From NCBI RefSeq assembly GCF_000378145.1, contig NZ_KB899285.1, positions 1-64,000 of the forward strand: DNA of 64,000 bases, given 5' to 3'. Numbering within the stretch: position 1 is the first letter of the stretch; the number at the start of each line of letters is the position of its first letter. Position numbers and translations under genes: made by a program. The notes beneath the pieces are model-generated. The model was given only the letters and a program-made list of their open reading frames with translations, had not been told where the DNA came from and ran no database searches. Shown here piece after piece: positions 50,649 through 59,884 of the stretch. Origin of the DNA: Saccharibacillus kuerlensis DSM 22868. Its GTDB lineage: Bacteria; Bacillota; Bacilli; Paenibacillales; Paenibacillaceae.

Positions 50649-53600
50649 CTAGTCGGAAGCCATGCCGTATAGGGGGGACTGTAAGGGTGCCGCCGGTATT
50701 TGGAAGGAGACGGTCGTTCCAATACCCAGGCGGCTGTGAATCGATAAACCGGAGCCGTACATTCGCTTCAGACGGCGATCCGTATTGCGCGTCCCGATGC
50801 CTCGACGTTCGCTGCAATCAGGGAGCAGTAGGCTCTGGAGCGTTTTTTCATCCATACCGACTCCATCATCATGAACCGTAAACACGATCTTTCCATTTTC
50901 AACCGCTGCATTTAGGGATACGCATCCTCCCTTGGAACGGCTGAGCACACCGTGCCGGACTGCGTTCTCAACGAGCGGCTGTATGCATAGAGGCGGAAGC
51001 ATTGTTGCTTCGGGATCAATTTCTTCCGAGATAGTGACGTCAACGCGCAGACGGTCTTCAAAGCGCATTGATTCGATATATAGATACGAACGGACCAACT
51101 CAAGCTCACGTTCCAGCGGCACCAGCTGACGAGCGTTCCAGTAGTCGAAACTGATCTTCAGATAAGAACCGAATGCCTCGATTGTTTCGTTCATCCGGTC
51201 GATGTCAATGCCGCTCAGCGCTGTGATCGAATTCAAGGCATTGAACAGAAAATGGGGTTGAATCTGAGCCTGCAGATACGCGGCCTCCATACTCAAATGC
51301 TCACTCAACGCCCGCTTAAGATCGGTCAATGCTTTGACGCGGTAGTTCAGTTCCAATGCATCTGCCGGCTTGGTCAGATAATCGTTCGCTCCAGCCGCGA
51401 AGCCGGCATAGATATCTTCCGGCCGGTTGCGGGCAGTAAGAAGGAGAATAGGCAGCTCGGCTCGCGAGTAACGTTCTCGTATACGAGCAGATAGTTCGTA
51501 ACCTGACATATTGGGCATCATCACGTCCGCGATGACAAGATCCCAAGCCTGATTTTCCAGAAGTTCAAGAGCCTCCTCGCCGCTTAATACCGAAGTGACG
51601 AGATAATGCTCCTCCGCTAGCATGCTGCGCAGGACGCGCAGATTGATTGGGTCATCGTCCACGGCAAGCACATGCGCTCTTGAATCACTGTCCTCATCCC
51701 AGGCTTCCGCTCCGTTTTGGGAATCGTTAAGATGTCTGACTGCCGGATGGGACGGCATGGACAACTCGTAATTGCCGCCAGGCATCCCGGCTATTCGCCG
51801 GATGTCGGCATCTTCGTCAAAGGCAAGCGCAAACTCCGGGTAAACAGCCTGCTCCTCCATAGGGTTCGCTTCCTGGATCGAGACTTCCGCCAGCGGAAGT
51901 GAGAAGGAGAAGACCGATCCTTTGGAGGGTTCGGATTCGGCTTTTAGCTCGCTGCCGTGAAGTTCCAGCAGGCTGCGGCTGACGGTAAGACCCAAGCCAA
52001 TGCCGGCCGCTTTGCGCAGTGAATCGCCTTGCTCATAGGGACTAAAGATTCGAACAAGTTCCTTCTCGGCAATCCCGATGCCGGTATCGGCAATCTGGAT
52101 CGCTGCAGAATCGCCGACAATCTCAGCTCGTACGGTTACCGTACCTGATGACGTAAATTTGATCGCATTGTGCACCAGATTGAACAAGATCTGTGTCAGA
52201 CGCTTCTCGTCCGCATAAACGGAAGGGAAGCCGGAAGGAATGTCTAGCTTCAACTCGATCGGCTTGCCTGCTGCCATATAACGAAGCATGTCCAGAACGC
52301 CGGCAGCCATAGATTGAACTTTTACCGGCTCCGGGCGTATGGACAGGCGATTTTCGCGAAGCTGCGAAACATCAAGCAGATCACCGAGCAGTACGTTCAT
52401 ACGGCGGCCTACTTGACCCAAGAGCTGCAAATCCTTTCGGGATCGCTCGGACAGTGTGTCGCCTTCGGCGGCAAGCACACTGTCCGCCATATTGATCATG
52501 CCGTGCAGCGGCGTGCGCAGCTCATGCGAAGTGTTGGCAAGAAAATCGGCTTTCGTATCGTTTGCCTTCTGCAGCCGCGCCGCCACATCCGTCAGCGCTT
52601 CGTTATTTTGGAAATAACGCCAGATGCCATAAGCAGCAGCACTTAGGAGCGCAATCAGAATGTCAAAAGCGTAAAAGCCTGAGTCTGCCATGCCTCTGCC
52701 CTTGAATCCGCCCCAAATCAGCGTGGATGCGATACTGCTGGCGGCAATAAGCAGGAAGACGGCGCTGCGATCCTTTTGAATAACATAGCGAGTCAGCAAA
52801 AAAGGAACAAAGACTGACGGAAACAGCACCAGTACGCTGAAAGGCCCTGTGTTCGCCATCAGGAGTACCCAATGAATCGGAGCAACCAGCACGAATACTC
52901 CAAAAACAAAGGCCGGAATGAAATAAGCCCTGTAGTACTTCCGTTTGTTTGGCGGTGTACAAAACGAGATGGTCAGCTGGAGCATGAATCCCATCATCAA
53001 CAGATAAGAGATAAGTGATACTCGCTTAACCATCTCATAATCGAGAGGAAGAAGAGACAGCAGCACCTTATCTTCATCGAGCGAGATACTGCACATAGCC
53101 GCAATCAACAGCAGTGTAAAGGTCAAGAAAATTTTGTTATTCCGGCTGAAAAAATAAATGATTCCAATGTATACGGCGTGCAGCATTAGAACAACTATTG
53201 TCATCAACTGCATCCCAACATTATATGTACGCTCCGAATGGATCGCATGAGCCGGGCCGAACTTAATCGAACGGGAGATGCCTCCACGGAACGGGTTTTC
53301 GAAATTGGATACTTCAACGATTAATTCAATCTCGGTCGTATTCGGCAGCGAAACAAGTTTTGTCATGACATCGGGATTGTGCTTTTCCGCTGTCTTGGAG
53401 ATTTGCCCCATCTGGGCTTCCAGATTGCCGTTGGCATACAGCTTGAATGAGTTGGTGATCTCCTTAATCAGCAGTTTATAAGAGAAATCGGATGGATCGG
53501 TCAGAATACGAAGCTTGTAGCTTCCGTACCCTTTTGCCGAAGTTGTATTCGGAAGCATCGCATATTTCCATGTTCCGGGAACGTGTAAATAGGTCGGTTC

Positions 53601-53870
53601 CTCAGATATCCTGTCCTTCGAGTCCGAGTAGATAAATTGCTGCGGATAAAATTCCCAGTCTCCTTTCAAATCCAGCGTATGACGCTCGTCAAATTCGATT
53701 CCGCGCAGATCGAGCACGCCTTTTTCGGCAAGCGGCTGATGACTCATTGCAAAAGGGTTATTCAGAACGAGTCGAAGGCCACCCAGGATCAGCAGCAGAA
53801 AAAAGAGCAAAAGAAAAATGGAAAGTGTGCTTGGAAGAGTGAATCTCTCCTTTGTAATAAAAGGTCGCAT
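50649..53870 (-). CDS. Hybrid sensor kinase: 7TMR-DISM, HisKA kinase, receiver and LytS-type kinase
   Basis: A protein of 1073 residues. One N-terminal TM, a galactose-binding-like 7TMR-DISM extracellular domain (about 60-215), seven membrane helices (about 225-420), then HisKA with SHELRTPLHG (near 447) and HATPase (about 555-665). A receiver follows with VIADVMMPNMSG (near 781), then a second kinase of the LytS class with QIQPHFLFNAL (near 872) and its own HATPase (about 955-1060). The second ATPase end, SERRGIGTRNTDRRLKRMYG, is typical of LytS. It faces the BTAD regulator downstream. The family is seen in Paenibacillaceae. Signal unknown. Confidence 0.92.
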   Translation of the reverse strand: MRPFITKERFTLPSTLSIFLLLFFLLLILGGLRLVLNNPFAMSHQPLAEKGVLDLRGIEFDERHTLDLKGDWEFYPQQFIYSDSKDRISEEPTYLHVPGTWKYAMLPNTTSAKGYGSYKLRILTDPSDFSYKLLIKEITNSFKLYANGNLEAQMGQISKTAEKHNPDVMTKLVSLPNTTEIELIVEVSNFENPFRGGISRSIKFGPAHAIHSERTYNVGMQLMTIVVLMLHAVYIGIIYFFSRNNKIFLTFTLLLIAAMCSISLDEDKVLLSLLPLDYEMVKRVSLISYLLMMGFMLQLTISFCTPPNKRKYYRAYFIPAFVFGVFVLVAPIHWVLLMANTGPFSVLVLFPSVFVPFLLTRYVIQKDRSAVFLLIAASSIASTLIWGGFKGRGMADSGFYAFDILIALLSAAAYGIWRYFQNNEALTDVAARLQKANDTKADFLANTSHELRTPLHGMINMADSVLAAEGDTLSERSRKDLQLLGQVGRRMNVLLGDLLDVSQLRENRLSIRPEPVKVQSMAAGVLDMLRYMAAGKPIELKLDIPSGFPSVYADEKRLTQILFNLVHNAIKFTSSGTVTVRAEIVGDSAAIQIADTGIGIAEKELVRIFSPYEQGDSLRKAAGIGLGLTVSRSLLELHGSELKAESEPSKGSVFSFSLPLAEVSIQEANPMEEQAVYPEFALAFDEDADIRRIAGMPGGNYELSMPSHPAVRHLNDSQNGAEAWDEDSDSRAHVLAVDDDPINLRVLRSMLAEEHYLVTSVLSGEEALELLENQAWDLVIADVMMPNMSGYELSARIRERYSRAELPILLLTARNRPEDIYAGFAAGANDYLTKPADALELNYRVKALTDLKRALSEHLSMEAAYLQAQIQPHFLFNALNSITALSGIDIDRMNETIEAFGSYLKISFDYWNARQLVPLERELELVRSYLYIESMRFEDRLRVDVTISEEIDPEATMLPPLCIQPLVENAVRHGVLSRSKGGCVSLNAAVENGKIVFTVHDDGVGMDEKTLQSLLLPDCSERRGIGTRNTDRRLKRMYGSGLSIHSRLGIGTTVSFQIPAAPLQSPLYGMASD

Positions 53871-53997
53871 ATCTATACTTTAATCCTGCTTTGCCTTTGA
53901 ATCCACCCTTTCTTTTCCAGAAGTGTGTTTAGAAGAGAAAATGAGTCCAAAGGCAGGGGAGCTCCTTATGCCAAATTGACGAGTGCAGAACACAGCA

Positions 53998-54040
53998 AAG
54001 CCGCCCTGTTCGTTCGGCGACGATCAGAGCGGCTCTGTAT
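53998..54040 (-). terminator. Probable terminator after the permease gene
   Basis: AGCCGCCCTG pairs with CAGAGCGGCT (one mismatch) around a 17-base loop; the T-run is short. Confidence 0.45.
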
Positions 54041-54050
54041 GCTGCATTCT

Positions 54051-55130
54051 TTATAAAATTAACATCCCGGCTAATCCGCAGAGTACGCCTAACACAACAA
54101 CGGACCCGGCGACGAACAGCAGCACTTTTTTCGGGAAAGCACGCGAGATCATCATCAGTGACGGAAGGCTGACGGCCGGCAGCGTAAACATTAGGGCCGC
54201 CGCTGGTCCGCCGCCAAGTCCCAATGCCATAAACGACTGGGTAATCGGAATTTCGGCAGCGGTTGGGATCACGAACAGCATGCCTGCGAGTGCAAATCCG
54301 ATAATCATAAGCAGCTGATTGCCGCCTTCGATCCCGACAGTCGGAAACAGCCAGACACGTGCGGCGCCCAGCAGCAGCACGAAGATGAAGTACGCGGGAA
54401 CGAGTGTTAACGCCATGCTGCCGATAGTTTTGAGCCAGCGAAGCATAAGAGGTTGTTCGGGCGCAGTATGGGCTGTCGTCAGCGTACCTTCAGGTTCAGG
54501 CTGAATGTCTTTCGGAAGCTTGGCTTCCGGCGAAAAGCGGTTTGCCCAGTAGCTGACGCCGAACACGAGCAGTACGCCGAATACAATCCGCAGCGCGACG
54601 AACTTCCACGACAGCACAAAGCCCATGAAGATGAGCGCTGCCGGGTTCAGTGTCGGATTGCCCATCCAGAAGGCGAGGCTGGCTCCGACTGAAGCTTGTT
54701 TCTTGCGCAGTCCGACCGCGATCGGCGCAGCGCAGCAGGAACACATCATACCCGGCAGACTGGCGGCGCCGCCCGCAAGCGTGCTGCCAAATGAAGTCTT
54801 GCCAAGTACCTTGAGCAGCCACTGCGCAGGAAGCATGACTTGAACAAGCGATCCCAGCAGAATACCGAATACGGCAGCTTTCCAGACGGCTTTGTAATAC
54901 ACGACAGCATAATCCCAAGCTGCAGCCCAAGATGGAGCAGGCGATCCATTTTCACCGAGAATCGACGATCCGATCGAGTGATCGGCCGCCGCCTTGATCG
55001 CTTTATGGTAATACGGCCACCATTTCACGTAAAAAAGCCCTGCAGCCGCAATAAGGATGAAGATAACGGCAAGCAGGATCGTTTTATTACGCTGAGAATG
55101 GGGGGTTGGAGCTGAAGAAGCAGCAGGCAT
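54051..55130 (-). CDS. ArsP/DUF318-type membrane permease
   Basis: A protein of 359 residues with about eight membrane helices. The family motif PGMMCSCCAAPIAVGLRKKQASVGASLAFWMGNPTLNPAAL is intact, with a double-Cys that binds thiophilic ligands in ArsP. Members export organoarsenicals or take part in metal handling; the substrate here is unknown. AGGGGGA precedes the ATG at 55130. Monocistronic. Confidence 0.88.
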   Translation of the reverse strand: MPAASSAPTPHSQRNKTILLAVIFILIAAAGLFYVKWWPYYHKAIKAAADHSIGSSILGENGSPAPSWAAAWDYAVVYYKAVWKAAVFGILLGSLVQVMLPAQWLLKVLGKTSFGSTLAGGAASLPGMMCSCCAAPIAVGLRKKQASVGASLAFWMGNPTLNPAALIFMGFVLSWKFVALRIVFGVLLVFGVSYWANRFSPEAKLPKDIQPEPEGTLTTAHTAPEQPLMLRWLKTIGSMALTLVPAYFIFVLLLGAARVWLFPTVGIEGGNQLLMIIGFALAGMLFVIPTAAEIPITQSFMALGLGGGPAAALMFTLPAVSLPSLMMISRAFPKKVLLFVAGSVVVLGVLCGLAGMLIL

Positions 55131-55371
55131 GAAAAGAATCCCCCTATATTGTAGAATGTCGTTTTACAAAAGTGAATTATAGCATATCCAATTTAAAACC
55201 ATACTATTTTCTGAAGTTACAAATTATAATTTTCCTAAATTTTGCTATCGCATATTGAAAGAAGATCCAGTATACTTGATTGGAATGCTCATATTCGGCT
55301 GCCTCATTAGGTCGTAGAGCCGATGTGTCCGAATCCTGGGCATATCCTGATAAACTGGGCCGGTGTTAGTG

Positions 55372-56049
55372 ATGAATGAAAAAGAAACAATCAGCCTGGT
55401 GACGAGTTACGTCGGAAAGCTGCTAAGAAAACGCTTCGGTAAAGGCCCCGAATCCGTGAGCGTCTTCCTGTGCGAGCGGTGCATTGTGTTCCACCTGAAA
55501 AATTTCATGGGACCGGTGGAGAAATTTCTGCTGACACAGGAAGAAGAGAAAGCGTTCCGCTATACACGCGAACTCTTGATGGAGTCGCTGCTGCCGGAAC
55601 TTAAAGTTTTTTTGCAGGAAAATGCAGGTATGGATGTGTCAGAATTCTATTACGATTGGGGCGTTCATAACGCTTCCGGTGCAATTGTCGGCATGTTCGA
55701 TCCGAAGACCGAACACTCGCCTGATTATCCAGGCAAGGCGGACGTGCACAATAAGGTAATCGATGTCACAGCCGCCATTCAGAAAATTCCGGAACATATC
55801 GACTCCTGGTGGGTCCACCCCAAGATGTTGGCGGTCTTTAGACAGGGTATAACCGTACTGCTGGAAAAAGAAATGGTCGAGCTTGGCTATACGGAAGTGC
55901 TGAAAGCAGCGAAGCGAAGGCTTGAGAAACGAATGCTGGAGCAGGAAGCTAACGCAGGTGCAATTCTGAATAAGACGTTAACGGACCTCTATGCGGATTG
56001 GGATTTCGATCGCGACCGCAGCATCGTCATTTACATATTCCAGGAATAG
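55372..56049 (+). CDS. MpsC-like/DUF2294 protein, copy 1
   Basis: A protein of 225 residues with two repeats of the DUF2294 (MpsC) motif: LVTSYVGKLLRKRFGKGPESVSVFLCERCIVFHLKNFMGPVEKFLL and, later, FRQGITVLLEKEMVELGYTEVLKAAKRRLEKRM. In S. aureus MpsC is part of a membrane-potential system; in other bacteria it is of unknown role. No membrane segment is seen. The ATG at 55372 has a weak ribosome site; GTG at 55363 is an alternative. A paralog is at 56716-57402. Confidence 0.8.
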   Translation: MNEKETISLVTSYVGKLLRKRFGKGPESVSVFLCERCIVFHLKNFMGPVEKFLLTQEEEKAFRYTRELLMESLLPELKVFLQENAGMDVSEFYYDWGVHNASGAIVGMFDPKTEHSPDYPGKADVHNKVIDVTAAIQKIPEHIDSWWVHPKMLAVFRQGITVLLEKEMVELGYTEVLKAAKRRLEKRMLEQEANAGAILNKTLTDLYADWDFDRDRSIVIYIFQE

Positions 56050-56098
56050 GATAAGATCGGTAACGATTCAGACGCCTTCGAGGCGCGCTGATTAATCG

Positions 56099-56141
56099 GG
56101 CCGAAGAAGAGGTGTACGTACACCTCTTCTTCGGCCTATTT
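56099..56141. terminator. Terminator, 38-base perfect palindrome
   Basis: GGCCGAAGAAGAGGTGTAC and its exact complement meet with no spacer (56099-56136), followed by TATTTTTG. It can form a 17-pair stem with a small loop and separate the MpsC-like gene from the receiver gene. Confidence 0.85.
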
Positions 56142-56163
56142 TTGTGGGGAAAGGATGGTATTG

Positions 56164-56556
56164 ATGCGGGAAGCGGTTGAGTGTGTGCTGTATATTGAAG
56201 ATGATCGTTCCAGTATGCTGTTGATGCGGCATATTTTCAGGAAAAAGCTGCCTGAAATCAGATTGATGGAAGCTTGGAGTGTGGAAGACGGCATTATGCT
56301 CGCGGGTCTGCATCGGCCGAGCCTGATCCTCATGGATATTCAGCTGCCTGGCATGGACGGATTTGAAGGGGTTATCAACCTGCGTTCCGATTTGAAAACA
56401 GCATCGATTCCGGTATGGGCGGTTAGTGCAAGCGCACTGAATGACGATGTGCAGCGAGGACTTGAAGCGGGATTCCAGAAATATCTGAAAAAACCGCTCA
56501 AGATGGAAGATTTTGTCCGAGAGATTAGAGAAAGCCTGCAGCTTGCGAAGCAGTAA
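56164..56556 (+). CDS. Stand-alone response regulator receiver
   Basis: A protein of 130 residues with a receiver only (ECVLYIEDDRSSMLLM, phosphoacceptor Asp in LILMDIQLPGMDGF, Lys in YLKKPLKMEDF). It has no output domain, like CheY/Spo0F, so it must pass the signal on by contact. The ATG at 56164 has nine bases from GGGGAAAGG; an ATG at 56155 is too close. It lies between two MpsC-like genes. Confidence 0.88.
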   Translation: MREAVECVLYIEDDRSSMLLMRHIFRKKLPEIRLMEAWSVEDGIMLAGLHRPSLILMDIQLPGMDGFEGVINLRSDLKTASIPVWAVSASALNDDVQRGLEAGFQKYLKKPLKMEDFVREIRESLQLAKQ

Positions 56557-56715
56557 CGGCACACTGGGAATTTAATGGAAGAAGTGCCGATTATGTCTCG
56601 ATTATCAGAAGGGATAAGCGTATAATGGCAGGGAATGCTCACGTTCTGCCATATCACTGCAGCCCATAACCTGAACGCGGAGTATATCTTCGAGAAGTGA
56701 ATACGGGTGCCTTGA

Positions 56716-57402
56716 ATGGACAAACAGGAAATTGTAAATGCGATTACGGGCTACACAGGGAAATTACTCAGGAAACGCTTCGGCAAGGGGCCCGAAGCCC
56801 TGGGTGTTTTTTTTGATGACCGAAGTATCGTGCTCCATCTCGAAAATTTCATGAGTCCGATCGAAGAAGTGCTGCTGGCCAGGGAAGACGAAAAGACTTT
56901 CCGTTATACACGGGAGCTGATGATGAAATCTCTGCTTCCGGAGATTGAAATTTTTTTCAGAGAAGAACTGGGGTTTCGGCCGATGAATCTTTTTTATGAC
57001 TGGAACTTTCAGAATTCTTCGGGAATAATTGTAGGCTTGGTCCAGGAAGAATTCGAAGGACAGCTGGCGGAGGAAGACTATTCGGGTAGAGAAGATGTTC
57101 ATTATCAAATCATTAAAGTGTTGACACGCTCACAAAGGAAACCGTCTCTGATCGATTCCTGGTGGATTGATTCGGAGACGCTGCTTATTTTCCGCAGAGG
57201 GCTTGCCATTCTTCTTGAGAAAGAGCTGAACACACTTGGATATACGGATATCTTGAAGACTGCCAAACGCAAGCTGGAAAAAGGTCTGCTAAGGGACGAG
57301 ACAAGCTTCGGTACAATTGTAGGGAAACCTATGAGTGATCTTTATATCGACTGGGATTTCGATCGCGACGACAGCATCATTGTCTGCCGTTTCAAAGCCT
57401 GA
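56716..57402 (+). CDS. MpsC-like/DUF2294 protein, copy 2
   Basis: A protein of 228 residues, closely related to copy 1 along its full length (YTGKLLRKRFGKGPEALGVFF..., FRRGLAILLEKELNTLGYTDILKTAKRKLEKGLL). It has the same two-repeat layout. No clear ribosome site precedes the ATG at 56716. No linked membrane partner (MpsA or MpsB) is seen here, so a membrane-potential role is uncertain. Confidence 0.8.
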   Translation: MDKQEIVNAITGYTGKLLRKRFGKGPEALGVFFDDRSIVLHLENFMSPIEEVLLAREDEKTFRYTRELMMKSLLPEIEIFFREELGFRPMNLFYDWNFQNSSGIIVGLVQEEFEGQLAEEDYSGREDVHYQIIKVLTRSQRKPSLIDSWWIDSETLLIFRRGLAILLEKELNTLGYTDILKTAKRKLEKGLLRDETSFGTIVGKPMSDLYIDWDFDRDDSIIVCRFKA

Positions 57403-57718
57403 ATGACTTCAGGCCATCGAATCGCAGAAAAGCGAAAACAGAGCGGTTCGGGATGAATGCCGATGACGCTCCGTTTTGATCGGTCATATCGTTTGATCGG
57501 TCTTACAGGCTGAAACCAAGGTGCATGAGTGCGCCTCGGTTTCGGCCTGCTTGTGCATGCAGATAGTTACCGAACACTCTTTACTTGAAACACCCCGAGT
57601 ATTCGAAAAGTGATAGAATAGAAAAAGCGGTCACCGCACTTATACGGTTTAACCGGCCGGATACCTTTCCGCCGGACGCATATATCCAAAAAGGTATTTA
57701 CGAAAGGAAGATGAATGT
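57403..57718. other. Gap between MpsC-like copy 2 and selD with a wobble-rich hairpin
   Basis: About 316 bases without a gene. AGGCTGAAACCAAGG at 57508 pairs with the stretch ending CCTCGGTTTCGGCCT at 57549 through some G-U pairs, but there is no T-run, so it is more likely an RNA structure than a terminator. The selD promoter must also be here; none was clear. Confidence 0.4.
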
Positions 57719-58768
57719 ATGACTGTACCGGAATCTATCAAATTGACTTCGTTGTCTTCGAAAGGGGGCTGCGGCTGCAAGATCGGTCCTGCGGATCTGG
57801 CTCAGGTTCTGCGCGGACTCCCGCCCCAAGCGGCAAACCCGAACCTGCTGGTCGGACTGGATACAAGCGACGATGCCGGCGTATATCGCTTAAGTGACGA
57901 ATTGGCGCTTGTTCAGACTCTTGATTTCTTCACGCCGATTGTCGACGATCCGTACGACTTCGGGCAGGTGGCTGCAGCCAACGCGATCAGCGACATTTAT
58001 GCGATGGGCGGCAAGCCGCTTACCGCGTTGAATATTGTCGCTTTTCCGATTCATACGCTGGACAAGTCGGTTCTTACCGACATTCTGCGCGGAGCGGGCG
58101 ACAAGATGGCCGAAGCCGGCGTAACGCTCGTCGGCGGTCACTCCATCGACGACAAGGAGCCGAAATTCGGACTGGCTGTAACGGGAACCGTTCATCCGGA
58201 TCGTATACGAACGAATGCCGGAGCCAAGCCGGGAGACAAACTGGTCCTCACTAAGCCGATCGGTGTAGGCATTCTGACGACTTCCATCAAAAAGGATCTG
58301 CTCAGTGAAGAGGAGATTGCCCAAGTCACGAAGGTCATGGCAACGTTGAACAAGACGGCTGCGGAAACGATGGAACCCTATAATGTCCACGCCTGCACCG
58401 ATGTAACAGGTTTTGGTCTGCTTGGACATGCAACGGAAATGGCGAAGGGCAGCGGGACCGGCATTGTCATTCGTTCTGTCGATGTGCCGCTGCTGCCGCG
58501 CGTACGTGAACTGGCCGAGGGCGGTTCGGTGCCGGGCGGTACGCGTAATAACTATGCGCATATCGAAGGAGATGTCACATTCCCGGAAGACATGGATCAG
58601 ATCGGCCGCTTTATTCTGTGCGATGCCGTAACATCCGGCGGTCTGCTGATTGCTGTGGCCGGCGAACAGGCAGGCGAGCTGCTGGAACGTCTGAAGTCGG
58701 CCGGTGTCGAAGCGTCGGAAATTGGCGAAGTTACGGCGGAACACGCGGGACGCATTATCGTCATCTAA
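57719..58768 (+). CDS. selD: Selenophosphate synthase
   Basis: A protein of 349 residues, the family norm. It makes selenophosphate from selenide and ATP. The catalytic motif reads KGGCGCKIGP (Cys at about 18, no selenocysteine), followed by GLDTSDDAGVY and LVQTLDFFTPIVDDPYDFGQVAAANAISDIYAMGG. AAAGGAAG precedes the ATG. It is 36 bases upstream of mnmH, with no selA, selB or SECIS-bearing gene in view, which fits a role in tRNA 2-selenouridine only. Confidence 0.96.
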   Translation: MTVPESIKLTSLSSKGGCGCKIGPADLAQVLRGLPPQAANPNLLVGLDTSDDAGVYRLSDELALVQTLDFFTPIVDDPYDFGQVAAANAISDIYAMGGKPLTALNIVAFPIHTLDKSVLTDILRGAGDKMAEAGVTLVGGHSIDDKEPKFGLAVTGTVHPDRIRTNAGAKPGDKLVLTKPIGVGILTTSIKKDLLSEEEIAQVTKVMATLNKTAAETMEPYNVHACTDVTGFGLLGHATEMAKGSGTGIVIRSVDVPLLPRVRELAEGGSVPGGTRNNYAHIEGDVTFPEDMDQIGRFILCDAVTSGGLLIAVAGEQAGELLERLKSAGVEASEIGEVTAEHAGRIIVI

Positions 58769-58804
58769 AGGCCGCTTGACGGCCAGCCAAAGGAGAGAAG
58801 TAAT

Positions 58805-59848
58805 TTGTTTCAGGACATCACAATAGAAGAACTTTTGGCCAAGCGGAAAAGCGGAGAAATTACGACGATCGACGTCCGCTCTCCTTCCGAATACCGCAGC
58901 GCTTCCATACCGAACAGTGTAAACATCCCGCTTTTCGACGATGAGGAGCGCGCGGAAGTCGGCACGCTGTACAAGCAGGTCGGTATTGAACAGGCCAAGG
59001 AGCGCGGTCTGCAGATTGCCTCGGCCAAACTGCCGGAATTTATCCGGCAGTTCAAGGAAGTCGAAGGACAGAAAGCGGTCTTCTGCTGGCGTGGGGGCAT
59101 GCGCAGCCGTACAACAGCGACCGTGCTTGACCTGATGGGAATTCGCGCTTACCGGTTGAACGGCGGCTTCCGCGCTTACCGCAGATGGGTTGTCGAACGG
59201 CTGGAGCATTTCGAACTGAATGTCCGGGCATTTGTGTTGAACGGCAACACGGGCAACGGCAAGACAGTCATTTTGCATCGTCTGCAAAGTGAAGGCTACC
59301 CCGTTATCGACCTTGAAGGTATGGCCGGACACCGCGGTTCCGTGTTTGGCGGTATCGGGGTCGAGGCGCGCAATCAGAAAACGTTCGACGCGCTGCTGCT
59401 CGAGCGTCTGCTGCTTATAGAGCCATCTCCATATATTCTGCTTGAAGCCGAAAGCAAGCGGATCGGCAAAGTTGAAGTGCCCGCATTTTTGATGGAGAAA
59501 AAGGAGCACGGCGTTCAACTGCGCATTGCGCTTCCGATGGAAGAGCGTGTGCGTCATATTCTCGAGGACTATCGTCCCGAGGAACATCCCGAAGCCTGCA
59601 TGAATGCTTTTCTGCGTATCAAGCCGCATATTCACCAGCCGATCGCGGCAGAAATTCACAGGATGATGGAATCCGAGGAATACGCGGGTGCCGTGAAGCT
59701 GATGTTGGAATCTTACTACGATCCGAAGTACGAACATTCGGCCGATCGATTAAGTCCGGAAGCGACAATCGATATCCAGGCTGTTACGGCCGAGGAAGCC
59801 GCAGAGCAGATCAAGGAAATTCTGGCGAACGAGTTCGGCGGAAAATAA
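58805..59848 (+). CDS. mnmH: tRNA 2-selenouridine synthase
   Basis: A protein of 347 residues. The rhodanese domain has TIDVRSPSEYRSASIPNSVNIPLFDDEERAEVGTLYKQVG and the catalytic Cys in VFCWRGGMRS. A P-loop domain follows (LNGNTGNGKT). It swaps sulfur for selenium in the wobble 2-thiouridine of tRNAs for Lys, Glu and Gln, via a geranylated intermediate. The start is a TTG at 58805, placed seven bases after GGAGAG. It forms an operon with selD. Confidence 0.95.
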   Translation: MFQDITIEELLAKRKSGEITTIDVRSPSEYRSASIPNSVNIPLFDDEERAEVGTLYKQVGIEQAKERGLQIASAKLPEFIRQFKEVEGQKAVFCWRGGMRSRTTATVLDLMGIRAYRLNGGFRAYRRWVVERLEHFELNVRAFVLNGNTGNGKTVILHRLQSEGYPVIDLEGMAGHRGSVFGGIGVEARNQKTFDALLLERLLLIEPSPYILLEAESKRIGKVEVPAFLMEKKEHGVQLRIALPMEERVRHILEDYRPEEHPEACMNAFLRIKPHIHQPIAAEIHRMMESEEYAGAVKLMLESYYDPKYEHSADRLSPEATIDIQAVTAEEAAEQIKEILANEFGGK

Positions 59849-59862
59849 GAACTGCATTATGT

Positions 59863-59884
59863 AAAGACCCCTCCGGGGTCTTTA
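59863..59884 (+). terminator. Terminator, left copy flanking repeat element 2
   Basis: AAAGACCCC/GGGGTCTTT with a TCC loop, 15 bases after mnmH. The 19 bases AGACCCCTCCGGGGTCTTT recur exactly at 60153-60171. Confidence 0.8.

Noticed and set aside
57890-59737. Minus-strand open frame of 615 codons opposite selD and mnmH
   Set aside because: It spans two well-supported genes and their gap on the other strand, with no start signal or family match.
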